64,000 bases of DNA from Ahniella affigens (GCF_003015185.1 NZ_CP027860.1:1922001-1986000), one strand, 5' to 3'; shown: positions 1 to 9,802, counted from the first letter of the stretch. Notes: a model not told the origin generated them from the sequence alone. Program-made: numbers and translations.

Positions 1-499
1 CGTACGAGAAGGTGAACCATAGCGCCGTGAACAGAAGCAGAGCCGTGAACTTCATACGCTCTGCGAACGCGCCGACGATCAACGCTGGCGTGATGATCGC
101 AAAGGTCATCTGGAACATGATGAACACGCTCTCTGGAATGCCGAGCACCAGACTGTCCGTTTTCAGACCGGCCAGCATGGCCTTGTCCAGGCCGCCAATG
201 AAACTGGCGAGGGTGATCTGGCCCTTGACCATTTCGGAACCATCGAACACCAGGCTGTAGCCATAGAGCACCCAGAGCACGGTGATCAGGGCAGTGATCG
301 CGAAGCATTGCATCAGCACACTGAGAACATTCTTGGCGCGGACCATGCCGGCGTAGAACAGGGCAAGTCCAGGAATCGTCATCAGCAGCACGAGCGCAGT
401 CGCAACAATCATCCAGGCGGTGTCGCCGGTATTGAGGACCGGATCGTCCGCGTAGGCAAGACTGGGTAGAGCGAGCAGCGCAAACATACATCGTTTCAT
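1..499 (-). CDS. amtB: Ammonium transporter AmtB, N-terminal part (3' end outside window)
   Basis: Inner-membrane channel for ammonium/ammonia uptake. Reading the minus strand from the ATG at 499 gives about 166 codons that run off the left edge. The start encodes a probable signal peptide (KRCMFALLALPSLAYA), as in AmtB precursors. It is followed by the family's first helices, including the conserved stretch PGLALFYAGMVRAKNVLS and a later VFIMFQMTFAIITPALIVGAFAERMKF segment. A GGAG ribosome-binding site lies about 8 bases before the ATG. The glnK gene that often precedes amtB is not upstream here; the next gene is a divergent ACT-domain protein. No good sigma-54 promoter was found by eye. The family call is secure; whether the C-terminus is intact cannot be seen. 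Confidence 0.93.
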   Translation of the reverse strand, partial: MKRCMFALLALPSLAYADDPVLNTGDTAWMIVATALVLLMTIPGLALFYAGMVRAKNVLSVLMQCFAITALITVLWVLYGYSLVFDGSEMVKGQITLASFIGGLDKAMLAGLKTDSLVLGIPESVFIMFQMTFAIITPALIVGAFAERMKFTALLLFTALWFTFSY

Positions 500-791
500 T
501 GGTCGGTCTCCGGGGTGGGGGCTACCCGAAACTCGCAAGGGCTTGATGGAGCCGTTGTTCTAATTTCTGCACAATTTTCAGGTCTTATTCCCGAATACGA
601 TTGCGCTGCACAAAACCTTTCAATTTTCTGAGGAATATGACTAAGCTCGAAGTCCCGCAGTGCAATATCCGGCGCTTTTTTGGCGGTCGGCGCTTGCCTG
701 GACGCTGTCGAGCAGCGTCGTGGCTGGATGAATTTCGTCCAAGCCGGTAGCGTGCCGACGCAATCGCGAAGCTGCTAGGCTAGTCAACAAC
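500..791. other. Divergent intergenic region between amtB and the ACT-domain gene
   Basis: About 290 bases with no convincing gene. It must carry the promoters for amtB (minus) and the ACT-domain gene (plus). I looked for a sigma-54 -24/-12 pair facing amtB and found only a partial match near 659-675, too weak to call. The short minus-strand frame overlapping 641-832 has no recognisable protein features and is left out. Confidence 0.5.
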
Positions 792-1220
792 ATGCCCCAG
801 TTCGATCTTTCAACGTCTACCGCAGAAGTCATCGCGGCCAGTACCTATCGGCGTATGCCGGGGGTATATCGCTACGTGCGCGTACGCGAAGTGCGTCACC
901 CCGAGCGGCATCTCCTGGTGACCCGCGACGAGCGCGAGGTCACGGTGGTCACATTGAGCGAACATCTGATCGACGAGCCTGTGATCGAAACCAGTGCCCG
1001 CTCCTGGGTCTTGTTTGTCGTCGATTGTGCGAAGCCCTTCTTCTGCGTCGGTTTCATCGCGCACACCACCGCCTATTTTGCCAAGGCGGGAATTGACGTG
1101 CTCGTCGTTTCAACCTTCAGCCGGGACTATTTCATGGTCCAGCGCGAACATGCCGACTTAGCCGAGCAGGTGCTGCAGGACGCGGGCTTTGCGGTCGGCA
1201 AGGAAGCTCGCGTCGCTTGA
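792..1220 (+). CDS. ACT-domain-containing protein
   Basis: A 142-residue cytosolic protein of the small standalone ACT-domain type (ACT_7-like). Such domains usually bind amino acids as allosteric regulators; no catalytic domain is attached. The N-terminal half is a beta-rich YRYVRV...LLVTRDEREVTVVTLSEHL segment. The C-terminal half, FCVGFIAHTTAYFAKAGIDVLVVSTFSRDYFMV, is the typical ACT helix and strand with an I-D-V-L-V-V-S-T-F core. The specific ligand is not known. It is divergent from amtB, so a link to nitrogen status is possible but unproven. The start is the ATG at 792; its upstream Shine-Dalgarno is poor. Confidence 0.75.
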   Translation: MPQFDLSTSTAEVIAASTYRRMPGVYRYVRVREVRHPERHLLVTRDEREVTVVTLSEHLIDEPVIETSARSWVLFVVDCAKPFFCVGFIAHTTAYFAKAGIDVLVVSTFSRDYFMVQREHADLAEQVLQDAGFAVGKEARVA

Positions 1221-1317
1221 TTTGGCACCAATCGGACGGAAGCCCACGGAACGCCGTGGTCAACGACGTTCTGTGTGCGTTCGGTGCGTCGACCTAGGGC
1301 CGACGCTTACCGCGGTT

Positions 1318-1340
1318 GCCGCTCAGGATTGCGGCTTTTT
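1318..1340 (+). terminator. Probable intrinsic terminator after the ACT-domain gene
   Basis: GCCGC, an 8-base loop, GCGGC and five T residues on the plus strand. It lies 98 bases past the ACT-domain stop and overlaps the end of the convergent DUF885 gene. The stem is short (5 bp), so strength is uncertain. Confidence 0.45.
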
Positions 1341-3140
1341 CTTGGCCAGCCAGCGGTCAATCTTGGCTTCCAGCACGTCCAAGCGGACGCTGCCGTCGCG
1401 TAGCACTTCGGCGTGGAATTCGCGCGGATCAAACTGGTCTCCCAGCGCTTGTTCGGCGCGCGCCCGAAGTTCCAGGATCTTGAGTTCGCCAATTTTATAC
1501 GCCAGTGCCTGACCCGCAATCGCAATATAGCGCTCTGTTTCGGACACAGCATCGGTATCGCTGGTGGCAGAGTTGTCCTTCATGTACTGAATGACTTGCT
1601 CGCGGGTCCAGCCTTTGGCGTGGATGCCGGTGTCCACCACTAGTCGGATGGCGCGCCACAGTTCCGCTTGCAGTCGACCGAAATATTGATAGGGGTCCTG
1701 ATACACACCCAGTTCCTTGCCAAGCGATTCGGCATAAAGGCCCCAGCCCTCGGCAAACGCAGTTTCCCCACCGAAGCGCCGGAACATCGGCAAATCGGTC
1801 AGTTCTTGTTGCAGCGCGATCTGGAAGTGGTGGCCCGGAATCGCTTCGTGCAGGAACAGGCTCTCCTTGTCCCAGGTCTTGCGCGACTTCAAGTCGTAGG
1901 TGTTGACGTAGAAAATGCCCGGCCGCTTACCGTCTTGACTCGGGCCTTGGTAGCTGCCACCAGCCGAGGAGGCCGCGCGGAAGGCTTCCACCGGGCGAAT
2001 TTCGAACCCTGCTTTTGGTAGCAGCGAGAACAGCTTCGGAATGCCTTTGTTCACGTCGTGCAAGTAGTCGTTGTACGCATCGAGAAGCGCCTGCTCGCTC
2101 TCGAATTCGAAATTGCCGTCTTTCGTCATGTGCGCAAAGAAGTCCTGGAGACTGCCCTCGAACTTGACTTGTTTCATGAGCTCTTGCATATCGCGATGAA
2201 TGCGATCGACCTCACTCAGCCCTATCTGATGGATCTCTTCGGGCGTCTTTTCGGTGGTCGTCATGACCTTGACGCGGTACGCATACCAGGCCTGACCGTT
2301 GGGCAAGGCGCTGAGTGCCACCGAGTCGCGGCAGGCGGGTAGATACTCATCGCGAATGAACGCTTCGAGCTTTCGGTAAGCCGGATTCAGCTTGCTGTCG
2401 ATCAGCTTAGTGTATGCCGCTTCCAGCCGTTTCCGATCGCGCTCCGGGAAGCTCTTCGGCATATTGGCGATTGGCTGCCAGAACATGCTCTTGTCGGCTG
2501 ACTCAGTTGGGACTGCAGCCAGTTGCGGCAACACCTTCAGCATGATCACCTTGGGCTGCACGACGCCAGCCTTCATGCCCTCGCGCATGTTGTCGATCAT
2601 CGTATTGAACAGCGTCGGCACGCTTCCCGCGCGTTGAAGCCAGTTGTCGTAATCCTTGACGGTCACAAATGGCTGAGCGCTGCGACCCGAACCGAGAATG
2701 GGGACAAAACTCGGAATACTCTGGAATTGGCTGACGGGCAGCATCCAGTCCGGAAACGCGTCGCCAGCGCGGTCTTGTTCCAGTTCGGCCAGCAGCAGGT
2801 CGTAAGAGAGTCGATTTTGTTGATCGAGCGCATTCGGGTCGTACGACTTGAGCTTGTCGATCCAGCCATCGCGCCACTTGCGTTGTGCCTTGCGGTAGTC
2901 CGCGGCGAAGAAGTTCGGCAGTTGATCGTTATAGCGGGCATCGCCGATGAAGGTCGCCTGGATCGGGCTGCGCTTGAGATTCTCTTCCCAATAGGTCTCA
3001 AACAAGTGGCGGGCGGCGGCTGCGTCCAAAGGCTTGGTGGATGCCACCTCGTCGCCCGCGACCGCGTTGGCTGGAATCGAGACAGCTGCACCGGTACCGA
3101 GTACCAGCGCCAGCACCAAGGAAAGGGGTTTCAAGCTCAT
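1323..3140 (-). CDS. Secreted DUF885 family protein (putative metallopeptidase-like)
   Basis: A 605-residue protein with an N-terminal signal peptide (LSLVLALVLGTGAAV, Ala-rich cleavage region about residues 20-28), so probably periplasmic. It belongs to the DUF885 family, whose C-terminal half carries a zinc-peptidase-like motif. Here HEAIPGHHFQ sits at residues 431-440, followed by a Glu in FAEGWGLYAE about 25 residues later, consistent with an HExxH...E gluzincin arrangement. The substrate is unknown. The frame stays open 40 codons upstream, but the ATG at 3140 is chosen because it directly precedes the signal peptide. It faces the ACT-domain gene and is divergent from the DUF808 gene. Confidence 0.85.
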   Translation of the reverse strand: MSLKPLSLVLALVLGTGAAVSIPANAVAGDEVASTKPLDAAAARHLFETYWEENLKRSPIQATFIGDARYNDQLPNFFAADYRKAQRKWRDGWIDKLKSYDPNALDQQNRLSYDLLLAELEQDRAGDAFPDWMLPVSQFQSIPSFVPILGSGRSAQPFVTVKDYDNWLQRAGSVPTLFNTMIDNMREGMKAGVVQPKVIMLKVLPQLAAVPTESADKSMFWQPIANMPKSFPERDRKRLEAAYTKLIDSKLNPAYRKLEAFIRDEYLPACRDSVALSALPNGQAWYAYRVKVMTTTEKTPEEIHQIGLSEVDRIHRDMQELMKQVKFEGSLQDFFAHMTKDGNFEFESEQALLDAYNDYLHDVNKGIPKLFSLLPKAGFEIRPVEAFRAASSAGGSYQGPSQDGKRPGIFYVNTYDLKSRKTWDKESLFLHEAIPGHHFQIALQQELTDLPMFRRFGGETAFAEGWGLYAESLGKELGVYQDPYQYFGRLQAELWRAIRLVVDTGIHAKGWTREQVIQYMKDNSATSDTDAVSETERYIAIAGQALAYKIGELKILELRARAEQALGDQFDPREFHAEVLRDGSVRLDVLEAKIDRWLAKKKPQS

Positions 3141-3324
3141 GATGCAGGTTCCAAGAAATAGAACGCTGATGCTTTCATTGTCCCAAGGCGCTGACAAGCC
3201 CGACTTTGGACACCCCATATCCAAGCCAGGCGCGCGAACTTTGTTGTGAAGGAATTGCAAAACACTCTTGCGGAACGCGTGGCGGGATGCTTCGATTCAC
3301 GTTTGTTGAATTGAGACCGACCTT

Positions 3325-4281
3325 ATGGCTTCCAGCCTGCTTGCCCTGCTTGACGATATTGCCACCATTCTCGATGACGTTGCGGTGCTTAGCAAAGTCG
3401 CGGTCAAGAAAACCTCCGGGGTCCTGGGAGATGATCTGGCCCTGAACGCTCAGCAGGTGTCGGGCGTCGCTGCCGAGCGAGAATTGCCCGTGGTCTGGGC
3501 GGTTGCCAAAGGCTCGATGGTCAACAAGTTGATCCTGGTGCCCGCGGCGCTCGCGATCAGTGCGCTCGCGCCGTGGGCGGTGGTGCCACTGTTGATGGTC
3601 GGCGGCGCGTTCCTATGCTTTGAAGGCGCTGAAAAAATCCTGCATAAGCTGCTGCACTCGAAACAGGAGGATGCTGCGGAACACGCCGAGCATCTGAAAG
3701 GGCTGCTGGATCCCAATGCCGACTTGGTAGCAATTGAAAAAGAGAAAATCAAGGGCGCGGTGCGCACGGACTTCATTCTTTCGGCCGAGATCATCGTGAT
3801 CTCGCTGGGTTCGGTGGCTGGTGCGACTTTCGCGAAGCAAGTCGGCGTGCTCAGCGTGATCGCTATTGTGATGACGGTGGGCGTTTACGGTCTGGTTGCC
3901 GCCATCGTCAAGCTCGACGATTTCGGACTGTACCTGACGCGTGCCAAGGGCGACGGTGTCGCTGCCCGGGCAAGACGCGCGAAGGGCGCCATGATTTTGC
4001 GCACGGCGCCCTACTTGATGAAAAGCCTGTCCGTGCTTGGCACCGCGGCGATGTTCCTGGTCGGCGGCTCGATTCTGATCCACGGCATTCCGCCGTTGCA
4101 TCACGGCATTGAGCACGCGCTCGCAGGGCTCAAGGCCGCTGGTGGCATGCAGGCCTTTCTGGCGCTGCTTGGCTCAATGTTGATCGAAGGCCTGATCGGT
4201 CTCGCATCCGGGGCGGCGATCGTTGGCCTGGTTGCCGGTGTCAAAAAACTGCTCCCGAAAAAAGCCCCGACGGGGGCTTGA
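3325..4281 (+). CDS. DUF808 (YedI-like) inner-membrane protein
   Basis: A 318-residue polytopic membrane protein of the DUF808/YedI family, function unknown. The family signature is visible at the N-terminus (LLALLDDIATILDDVAVLSKVAVKKTSGVLGDDLALNAQQVSG). Hydrophobic segments follow at about residues 70-105 (two helices), 150-200, 225-255 and 275-310. The basic C-terminal tail KKLLPKKAPTG is cytosolic by the positive-inside rule. The gene is monocistronic: divergent from the DUF885 gene and convergent with the thioesterase gene. Its last codons double as the terminator hairpin of the opposite strand. Confidence 0.9.
   Translation: MASSLLALLDDIATILDDVAVLSKVAVKKTSGVLGDDLALNAQQVSGVAAERELPVVWAVAKGSMVNKLILVPAALAISALAPWAVVPLLMVGGAFLCFEGAEKILHKLLHSKQEDAAEHAEHLKGLLDPNADLVAIEKEKIKGAVRTDFILSAEIIVISLGSVAGATFAKQVGVLSVIAIVMTVGVYGLVAAIVKLDDFGLYLTRAKGDGVAARARRAKGAMILRTAPYLMKSLSVLGTAAMFLVGGSILIHGIPPLHHGIEHALAGLKAAGGMQAFLALLGSMLIEGLIGLASGAAIVGLVAGVKKLLPKKAPTGA
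4258..4279 (-). terminator. Intrinsic terminator for the uvrA-thioesterase unit
   Basis: On the minus strand AAGCCCC, loop CGTC, GGGGCTT runs into a tract of T residues (the A run at 4258-4263 on the plus strand). It lies 57 bases beyond the thioesterase stop and within the 3' end of the convergent DUF808 gene. A clean 7-bp GC-rich stem plus U-tract supports the call. Confidence 0.75.
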
Positions 4282-4335
4282 TTCGCGCTGCATGGCGCGT
4301 CTAGTCGCGCTGGTCGAGCGTCGACAACTCGGACA

Positions 4336-4740
4336 TCAGCCGTCCTGGCAGGCACTCAGCACGAAGTCGGGGAGCGGTACGGACTTCCCGGATTGTCGGT
4401 CGATCCAAACCAGTACCGTGCTGCCTTCGGCGTACAGACGGTTCGTGTCCTTCGCGCTGACCATCCTGAAGGGCAGGGACAGCGAACTGCGGCCAACGCG
4501 ATCGCATGCCAGCTCAACCACCAGTTCCTCGGGCCATTCAATGGGCTGGCGGAACTCGATCCGCATCGACGCGACGACCGGCCCCATGTCCGGACTCACC
4601 CACGGTCCGTTCAACGTGGCAAACCAGCGCAGCCGGACCTCTTCCAGATAGGTTGCATAAACGCTGTTGTTGACATGGTTGAACGCATCCATGTCGCCCC
4701 AGCGAACAGAAAGGGGAACCGTGATCAAGTGTCGCATCAT
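4336..4740 (-). CDS. Acyl-CoA thioesterase, 4-hydroxybenzoyl-CoA thioesterase (YbgC/FadM) type
   Basis: A 134-residue single hot-dog-fold thioesterase, which hydrolyses acyl-CoA thioesters. The N-terminal block [29 protein letters not shown] contains the family's active-site Asp and the HVNN signature (residues 14-32). The rest is the beta-sheet of the hot-dog fold, ending [12 protein letters not shown]. The ATG at 4740 overlaps the uvrA stop as ATGA (a second in-frame ATG at 4737 is possible), so the gene is translationally coupled to uvrA. Acyl specificity cannot be told from the sequence. Confidence 0.88.
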   Translation of the reverse strand: MMRHLITVPLSVRWGDMDAFNHVNNSVYATYLEEVRLRWFATLNGPWVSPDMGPVVASMRIEFRQPIEWPEELVVELACDRVGRSSLSLPFRMVSAKDTNRLYAEGSTVLVWIDRQSGKSVPLPDFVLSACQDG

Positions 4741-7664
4741 GCAGACTTCCGTTTGGTGGCAGGTTTCTTCTTGGCTGGCGTGACCGGTGTTGCTTTCTCC
4801 TTGGTGCGCTTGGTATCGGAAGCGTTACGGGGCAGCGGTTCGGCAGACAGGACGCGTTTGAGGAACCGGCCCGTGTGCGACTCGGGATGCGCCGCGACGT
4901 GCTCTGGTGTGCCGACCGCCAGAATCCGACCGCCACCCGCGCCACCTTCGGGGCCCAGATCGACAATCCAATCAGCGGTCTTGATGACGTCCAGATTGTG
5001 TTCGATGACGATGACCGTGTTGCCTTGATCACGCAGCCGCTGCAGCACCTTGAGCAACTGCGCAATGTCGTGAAAATGGAGCCCCGTCGTAGGCTCATCC
5101 AGAATGTACAGGGTGCGTCCGGTGTCGCGCTTCGACAGTTCTTTCGAGAGCTTCACGCGCTGCGCCTCGCCGCCCGACAGTGTCGTCGCGCTTTGACCCA
5201 GTTTGATGTAGCTGAGCCCGACATCCATCAGGGTTTCGAGCTTGCGGGCGATCGTCGGAACTGCCGAGAACAATTTGTGGGCATCCTCGACCGTCATTTC
5301 GAGCACTTGGTGAATGGAGTGACCCTTGTACGTGATCTCCAGTGTTTCGCGGTTGTAGCGCTTGCCTTGGCAGACATCGCATGGCACGTAAACGTCGGGC
5401 AGGAAATGCATCTCGACTTTGATCATGCCATCGCCCTGGCACGCTTCGCAGCGCCCGCCTTTCACGTTGAAACTGAAGCGACCCGGACCGTAGCCGCGGC
5501 TCCGGGCTTCCGGCACCCCGGCAAACAGCTCGCGCAACGGCGTGAAGAGCTGCGTGTAGGTTGCCGGATTCGAGCGCGGGGTCCGACCAATTGGGGATTG
5601 GTCGATATCGACGACTTTGTCGAACAGATCCAGGCCTTCAATCTTGCGAAAAGGCGCCGGCTGACCACTGCTATCGTTGAGATGCTGGGCCGCCAGTTGA
5701 TACAGCGTGTCATTGATCAACGTCGACTTGCCCGAACCAGAAACCCCCGTGACCGCAACCATCAATCCGGCCGGAATCTCCAGATCGACGCTCTTCAAAT
5801 TGTTGCCGCGCGCGCCGAGCAGGCGCAGCATGCGCGCTTGATCTGGCGGGTGACGCTTGGCCGGGATCTCGATCGACTTGCGCCCAGACAAATAGTCTGC
5901 GGTCAACGAGCGTTTGGCGCGCAGGATGTCGTCGAAGGTGCCTTGGGCAACGATCTCGCCGCCATGCACGCCAGCGCCTGGGCCAATGTCGAGGATATGG
6001 TCGGCGGCACGGATCGCGTCTTCGTCGTGTTCGACGACAAGCACCGTGTTGCCCAGATCGCGCAGGCGCGTCAGCGTGGCGAGGAGCCGTTCATTGTCAC
6101 GCTGATGCAAGCCGATCGACGGCTCGTCCAACACGTACATGACGCCAACCAGGCCCGCCCCGATCTGCGACGCAAGTCGGATACGCTGTGCCTCGCCGCC
6201 AGAGAGCGAGTCGGCCTTGCGCTCCAACGTCAAATAGTCGAGTCCGACGTCGACGAGGAAACGTAGGCGTTCGCAAATTTCTTTGTTGATTTTCCGCGCG
6301 ATCTCGCCGCGCCAGCCGTCCAGTACCAGCGTGTCGAAGACGCGCAGCGCATCCGTCACAGCCAGGCGCGAGACCTCAGGCAGACTGCGGTTTTGAATGA
6401 ACACATGACGCGCTTGCCGATTGAGCCGCAGGCCTTGGCAGGCTGGGCATTCCTGTTCGCTGATGAACTTGGCAAGTTCTTCGCGAACCATCGGCGAATC
6501 GGTTTCCTTGTAGCGGCGCTCCAGGTTCGGCAGGACCCCCTCAAACCGATGCTTGCGCGTGACATGGCCACCACGGTCGGTCAGGTAGCGGAACTCGATC
6601 TCATCGGTGCCGCTGCCATGCAGGACCGCATGCCGGGTCTTTTCCGACAGCTTCTGCCAGGGCGTCTCAACGTCGAATCGGTAGTGCTTGGCCAGCGCCT
6701 GCAGCATCTGAAAATAGTAGGCATTGCGCCGATCCCAGCCACGCACGGCACCGTCTGCGAGCGACTTGTCCGGGTGCGTCACCACGCGGACCGGGTCGAA
6801 GAACTGGGTCACACCCAGGCCATCGCACTTTTGGCACGCACCCATTGGCGAGTTGAATGAGAACAAGCGCGGTTCCAGTTCGCTCAGTGAATAGTCGCAG
6901 ACCGGGCAAGAGAACTTCGCCGAGAACAGCGTTTCCTTCTGATCGGTGCTGTCCAAATCCACGAGCACGACCATGCCTTCGCCCAAGCGCAGCGCGGTCT
7001 CAAACGATTCGGCAAGGCGTTGTTTCAAGTCGGCCCGCGGACGGAAGCGGTCGATCACCGCTTCAATGGTGTGCTTCTGCCGGAGCGCGAGCTTGGGCGT
7101 TTCTTCGAGCTCGATCATCTTGCCATTGACGCGCGCGCGGACAAAACCCTGGGCACGCAATTGATCGAATATTTGTACGTGTTCGCCCTTGCGCTCGCGA
7201 ATGACCGGCGCGAGCAGGGCATAGCGATGTTCGGAATCCATCGCGAGGGTCAGATCAACCATCTCCGACACGGTTTGCGCAGCGAGTGCTATGCCGTGAT
7301 CGGGACACTTGGGTGTGCCAACGCGCGCATACAGCAGCCGCAGGTAATCGTAGATTTCGGTGATGGTGCCAACCGTCGAGCGCGGATTGTGCGAGGTCGA
7401 TTTCTGTTCGATCGAAATCGCCGGAGACAGACCCTCGATGTGGTCGACATCGGGTTTCTCCATCATGGAAAGGAACTGCCGGGCATAAGCCGACAGCGAT
7501 TCCACGTAGCGGCGCTGACCCTCGGCATAGATGGTGTCAAACGCCAATGAGGACTTGCCTGAGCCAGACAGCCCAGTGATCACGATCAGGCGGTCGCGGG
7601 GCAGCTCGAGGTCGAGGTTTTTCAGATTGTGGGTGCGGGCACCCCGAATGCGGATGGTATCCAT
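4737..7664 (-). CDS. uvrA: UvrABC excinuclease subunit A
   Basis: DNA-damage recognition ATPase of nucleotide excision repair. At 975 residues it is slightly longer than the E. coli protein because of a Lys/Thr-rich tail ([25 protein letters not shown]). It has two ABC ATPase modules: Walker [10 protein letters not shown] near residue 31 and GVSGSGKST near 650, with signature motifs LSGGEAQR in both halves. Cys pairs for zinc are present (CPVCDYSL...CQKCDGLG and CEACQGDG...CDVCQGKR). No LexA-type box is evident upstream, although a 5-bp inverted repeat sits at 7680-7698. The start is the ATG at 7664. It is followed by an overlapping thioesterase gene. Confidence 0.98.
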   Translation of the reverse strand: MDTIRIRGARTHNLKNLDLELPRDRLIVITGLSGSGKSSLAFDTIYAEGQRRYVESLSAYARQFLSMMEKPDVDHIEGLSPAISIEQKSTSHNPRSTVGTITEIYDYLRLLYARVGTPKCPDHGIALAAQTVSEMVDLTLAMDSEHRYALLAPVIRERKGEHVQIFDQLRAQGFVRARVNGKMIELEETPKLALRQKHTIEAVIDRFRPRADLKQRLAESFETALRLGEGMVVLVDLDSTDQKETLFSAKFSCPVCDYSLSELEPRLFSFNSPMGACQKCDGLGVTQFFDPVRVVTHPDKSLADGAVRGWDRRNAYYFQMLQALAKHYRFDVETPWQKLSEKTRHAVLHGSGTDEIEFRYLTDRGGHVTRKHRFEGVLPNLERRYKETDSPMVREELAKFISEQECPACQGLRLNRQARHVFIQNRSLPEVSRLAVTDALRVFDTLVLDGWRGEIARKINKEICERLRFLVDVGLDYLTLERKADSLSGGEAQRIRLASQIGAGLVGVMYVLDEPSIGLHQRDNERLLATLTRLRDLGNTVLVVEHDEDAIRAADHILDIGPGAGVHGGEIVAQGTFDDILRAKRSLTADYLSGRKSIEIPAKRHPPDQARMLRLLGARGNNLKSVDLEIPAGLMVAVTGVSGSGKSTLINDTLYQLAAQHLNDSSGQPAPFRKIEGLDLFDKVVDIDQSPIGRTPRSNPATYTQLFTPLRELFAGVPEARSRGYGPGRFSFNVKGGRCEACQGDGMIKVEMHFLPDVYVPCDVCQGKRYNRETLEITYKGHSIHQVLEMTVEDAHKLFSAVPTIARKLETLMDVGLSYIKLGQSATTLSGGEAQRVKLSKELSKRDTGRTLYILDEPTTGLHFHDIAQLLKVLQRLRDQGNTVIVIEHNLDVIKTADWIVDLGPEGGAGGGRILAVGTPEHVAAHPESHTGRFLKRVLSAEPLPRNASDTKRTKEKATPVTPAKKKPATKRKSA

Positions 7665-7751
7665 GCTCGGACCGGTCTTTAGACAGTCCGATAGTCTAGC
7701 GTCTCATCCGGTAGAGACTGTGTCGATTCCCCCACCTGCTGACAGATGTTG

Positions 7752-8360
7752 TCAGGAGGCTTCAGGGGCCTCGTCGAGCACATGGGCAACCAGTTCGGCC
7801 CGCGTGGTAGGGGCTAAGGTCGTCCGGGCTGGGTAGCGACTGTCGGCGATTCCGATTTCGATCGAATCGCCGCGCCGAATGCCGGAAACCGCCGCGTCGT
7901 CCAATTGAAAGCGGATGAAGTGCACCGCCGAGGTCTTGACGTCACTGCTCCGGTCCAGATCTTCGTCAGCGATCGCCTGGATGGCCGGTAGTTCACCGAC
8001 GCGCACATACAGCTGGTGCTCGATCCCACGGAGCTTCGCCAAGTGAATCGCGCGTTGCGCCGGATCTGGGTATTCGAGCAGAAGCGTTGCCTTGAGGTTG
8101 TTCCGCTCGGGAATCAGCGGGTTGTAGGCATCAAGTTCTTCTTGAATGGCAGCCGATTCGAAAATCCGCTCGGCACGAAGCATTTCCTGGATCTGATACT
8201 GCACGGTGAGCCGGTCTTCGAACAAGAGCGTCATGTTGCTGCCAAGCGCCACGGTACGCGCGCGTTTGTGCGCGACCGCGCGGGCACGGAACGCGTCGCG
8301 CTGCTCGGCGTATTGCTCCAGCGACAGCAGATCCTGACGGGACAGTTTGTTGGGGCTCAT
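7752..8360 (-). CDS. DUF3501 family protein
   Basis: A 202-residue protein of the DUF3501 family, biochemical role unknown. The diagnostic N-terminal part reads RQDLLSLEQYAEQRDAFRARAVAHKRARTVALGSNMTLLFEDRLTVQYQIQEMLRAERI. DUF3501 genes commonly sit beside rubrerythrin and a GlpC-like Fe-S protein, exactly as here, which suggests a shared role in peroxide or redox stress. The ATG at 8360 is chosen over the adjacent GTG at 8363 because a GGAG lies 8 bases before it. It starts 3 bases after the Fe-S gene stop, so the two are one transcription unit. Confidence 0.88.
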   Translation of the reverse strand: MSPNKLSRQDLLSLEQYAEQRDAFRARAVAHKRARTVALGSNMTLLFEDRLTVQYQIQEMLRAERIFESAAIQEELDAYNPLIPERNNLKATLLLEYPDPAQRAIHLAKLRGIEHQLYVRVGELPAIQAIADEDLDRSSDVKTSAVHFIRFQLDDAAVSGIRRGDSIEIGIADSRYPARTTLAPTTRAELVAHVLDEAPEAS

Positions 8361-8363
8361 CAC

Positions 8364-9704
8364 TCAGACTCCATAAGCGCGGCGCAGCAGGGATAACGGG
8401 TGATCGGCTTCGGCCTTGCCACCGGTGCCGGCAGCAATATGCTGGGCGGCCATCGGGCAATCGCTGGCAAAATGGTTGGCCTCGGCTTTCACCACCCGAT
8501 CCACCACAGGCTTCGCAATCTTGCGAGCAAGCGGATACGTCTTGGTCTTGACGCCGTAGGTGCCGTCATGGCCTGAGCAACGCTCGATCAGTTGAAATTC
8601 CGTACCTGGCACCAGCGCGAGAATGTCGCGCGTTTTGGGGCCGATGTTCTGTACGCGTTGGTGGCAGGGCACGTGATAGGCAATCTTGCCCAGCTGGTTC
8701 TTGAATTCGGTCTTCAGGAGCTTCGCCTGATGGCGGTGCATCAGATACTCGAACGGATCAAACATGCCGCGTTTGATTTTCTGTACCTCAGCATCGTTCG
8801 GGAACATCAGCGGGAGTTCCTGCTTGAACATCAACACGCAGGACGGGATCGGCGCAATCAGGTCATAGCCATCGTCGATTGCCTTGGCCAGACGGGGAGC
8901 GTTGACGTTTTTGTACTGCTCAACCGTGTCCAAGTCACCCAGTTCGAGCTTCGGCATGCCACAGCACTGCTCCTGCTCGATCAGCTTGACTTCGATGTCA
9001 TTGTGTCGAAACACGGCCACCATGTCCTCGACCACTTGGGGCATGTTGACGTTGCCATAGCAGGTGACAAACACGGCCACCTTGCCGCGCGTCGGTCCGG
9101 CCGGCTGCACGGTGATCGGCGCCTGCGGTTTGATTCGTTTGCGCGCCGTCAACCGGTGGTAAGTCGGCACTTCGGCCTCGGGGTGGACGCCGAGCGTCTT
9201 GTCGAGAAGCTTCCGTACCGTCGGGTTGCGATTGCCCGCGTTGACCACGTCGACGACCACCGGAATGCTGGCCAACTTGCCAACCGCCGTCGTCGACGAC
9301 AAGAGTTTGGCCGCCAATGTGGTTTGCCCTTGCCGATGCTTGATGGCTTTGGCGCGTAGCATCACATGTGGGAAGTCGAGGTTCCATTCATGCGGCGGCA
9401 CGTAGGGGCACTTCGTCTGATAGCACAAGTCGCAGAGATAACACTGGTCGACGACTTGTTGATAGCTGGTTTTGGGGATGCCATGAACCTCTCCGTCGGC
9501 GGTTGCGTCAACGAGATCGAATAGCGTCGGGAAGGCGTGGCATAAGCTCACACAGCGTCGACAGCCGTGGCAGATATCAAAGATGCGCTCGAGTTCTTTA
9601 TTCAGCGCCGTCTCGTCCCAGAAGTCCGAATTTTTCCAGTCCAACGGGTGTCGGGTTGGCGCTTCCAGACTGCCTTCGCCTTTGCCGCGCGGGGGCTGTG
9701 CCAT
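8364..9704 (-). CDS. GlpC/HdrD-like (Fe-S)-binding oxidoreductase, CCG-domain protein
   Basis: A 446-residue electron-transfer protein. The N-terminus carries two 4Fe-4S clusters: CHGCRRCVSLCHAFP (about residues 44-58) and CYLCDLCYQTKCPYVPP (about residues 91-107). Two Cys-rich CCG domains of the heterodisulfide-reductase/GlpC type follow, seen as EQCCGMPKLELGD and the later RCSGHDGTYG plus CPMA segments. It has no flavin-binding domain, so it probably passes electrons to a partner. The neighbours, rubrerythrin upstream and DUF3501 downstream, suggest it could supply reductant for peroxide reduction; this is inference. RBS GGAG is 7 bases before the ATG. Confidence 0.9.
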   Translation of the reverse strand: MAQPPRGKGEGSLEAPTRHPLDWKNSDFWDETALNKELERIFDICHGCRRCVSLCHAFPTLFDLVDATADGEVHGIPKTSYQQVVDQCYLCDLCYQTKCPYVPPHEWNLDFPHVMLRAKAIKHRQGQTTLAAKLLSSTTAVGKLASIPVVVDVVNAGNRNPTVRKLLDKTLGVHPEAEVPTYHRLTARKRIKPQAPITVQPAGPTRGKVAVFVTCYGNVNMPQVVEDMVAVFRHNDIEVKLIEQEQCCGMPKLELGDLDTVEQYKNVNAPRLAKAIDDGYDLIAPIPSCVLMFKQELPLMFPNDAEVQKIKRGMFDPFEYLMHRHQAKLLKTEFKNQLGKIAYHVPCHQRVQNIGPKTRDILALVPGTEFQLIERCSGHDGTYGVKTKTYPLARKIAKPVVDRVVKAEANHFASDCPMAAQHIAAGTGGKAEADHPLSLLRRAYGV

Positions 9705-9766
9705 CGAGAACTCCGAGTAGGGTGATGAGCGGCCTTGAGCGGCGCGCAGTTTGATCTGGTGCAGGG

Positions 9767-9802
9767 CTTGCGACCCAACGAGGTAGTCGATTGGGTCGCA
9801 AG
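9767..9802. other. Strong stem-loop between rubrerythrin and the Fe-S oxidoreductase gene
   Basis: CTTGCGACCCAA and its perfect complement TTGGGTCGCAAG (12 bp) flank a 12-base loop. No T tract follows on either strand, so it is not a classical terminator. It lies 24 bases past the rubrerythrin stop and could be a processing or stability element that uncouples rubrerythrin level from the downstream genes. Confidence 0.6.

Noticed and set aside
659-675. Possible sigma-54 promoter for amtB
   Set aside because: The -12 part (TGCAA) is present but the -24 part fits only about half of the consensus.
7680-7698. TAGAC-N9-GTCTA inverted repeat upstream of uvrA, considered as an SOS box
   Set aside because: It does not match known LexA boxes and the arms are only 5 bases.
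7739-7755. CTGACA-GATGT-TGTCAG hairpin at the DUF3501 stop, considered as a terminator
   Set aside because: The stem is short, overlaps the stop codon and has no U-tract on the relevant strand.
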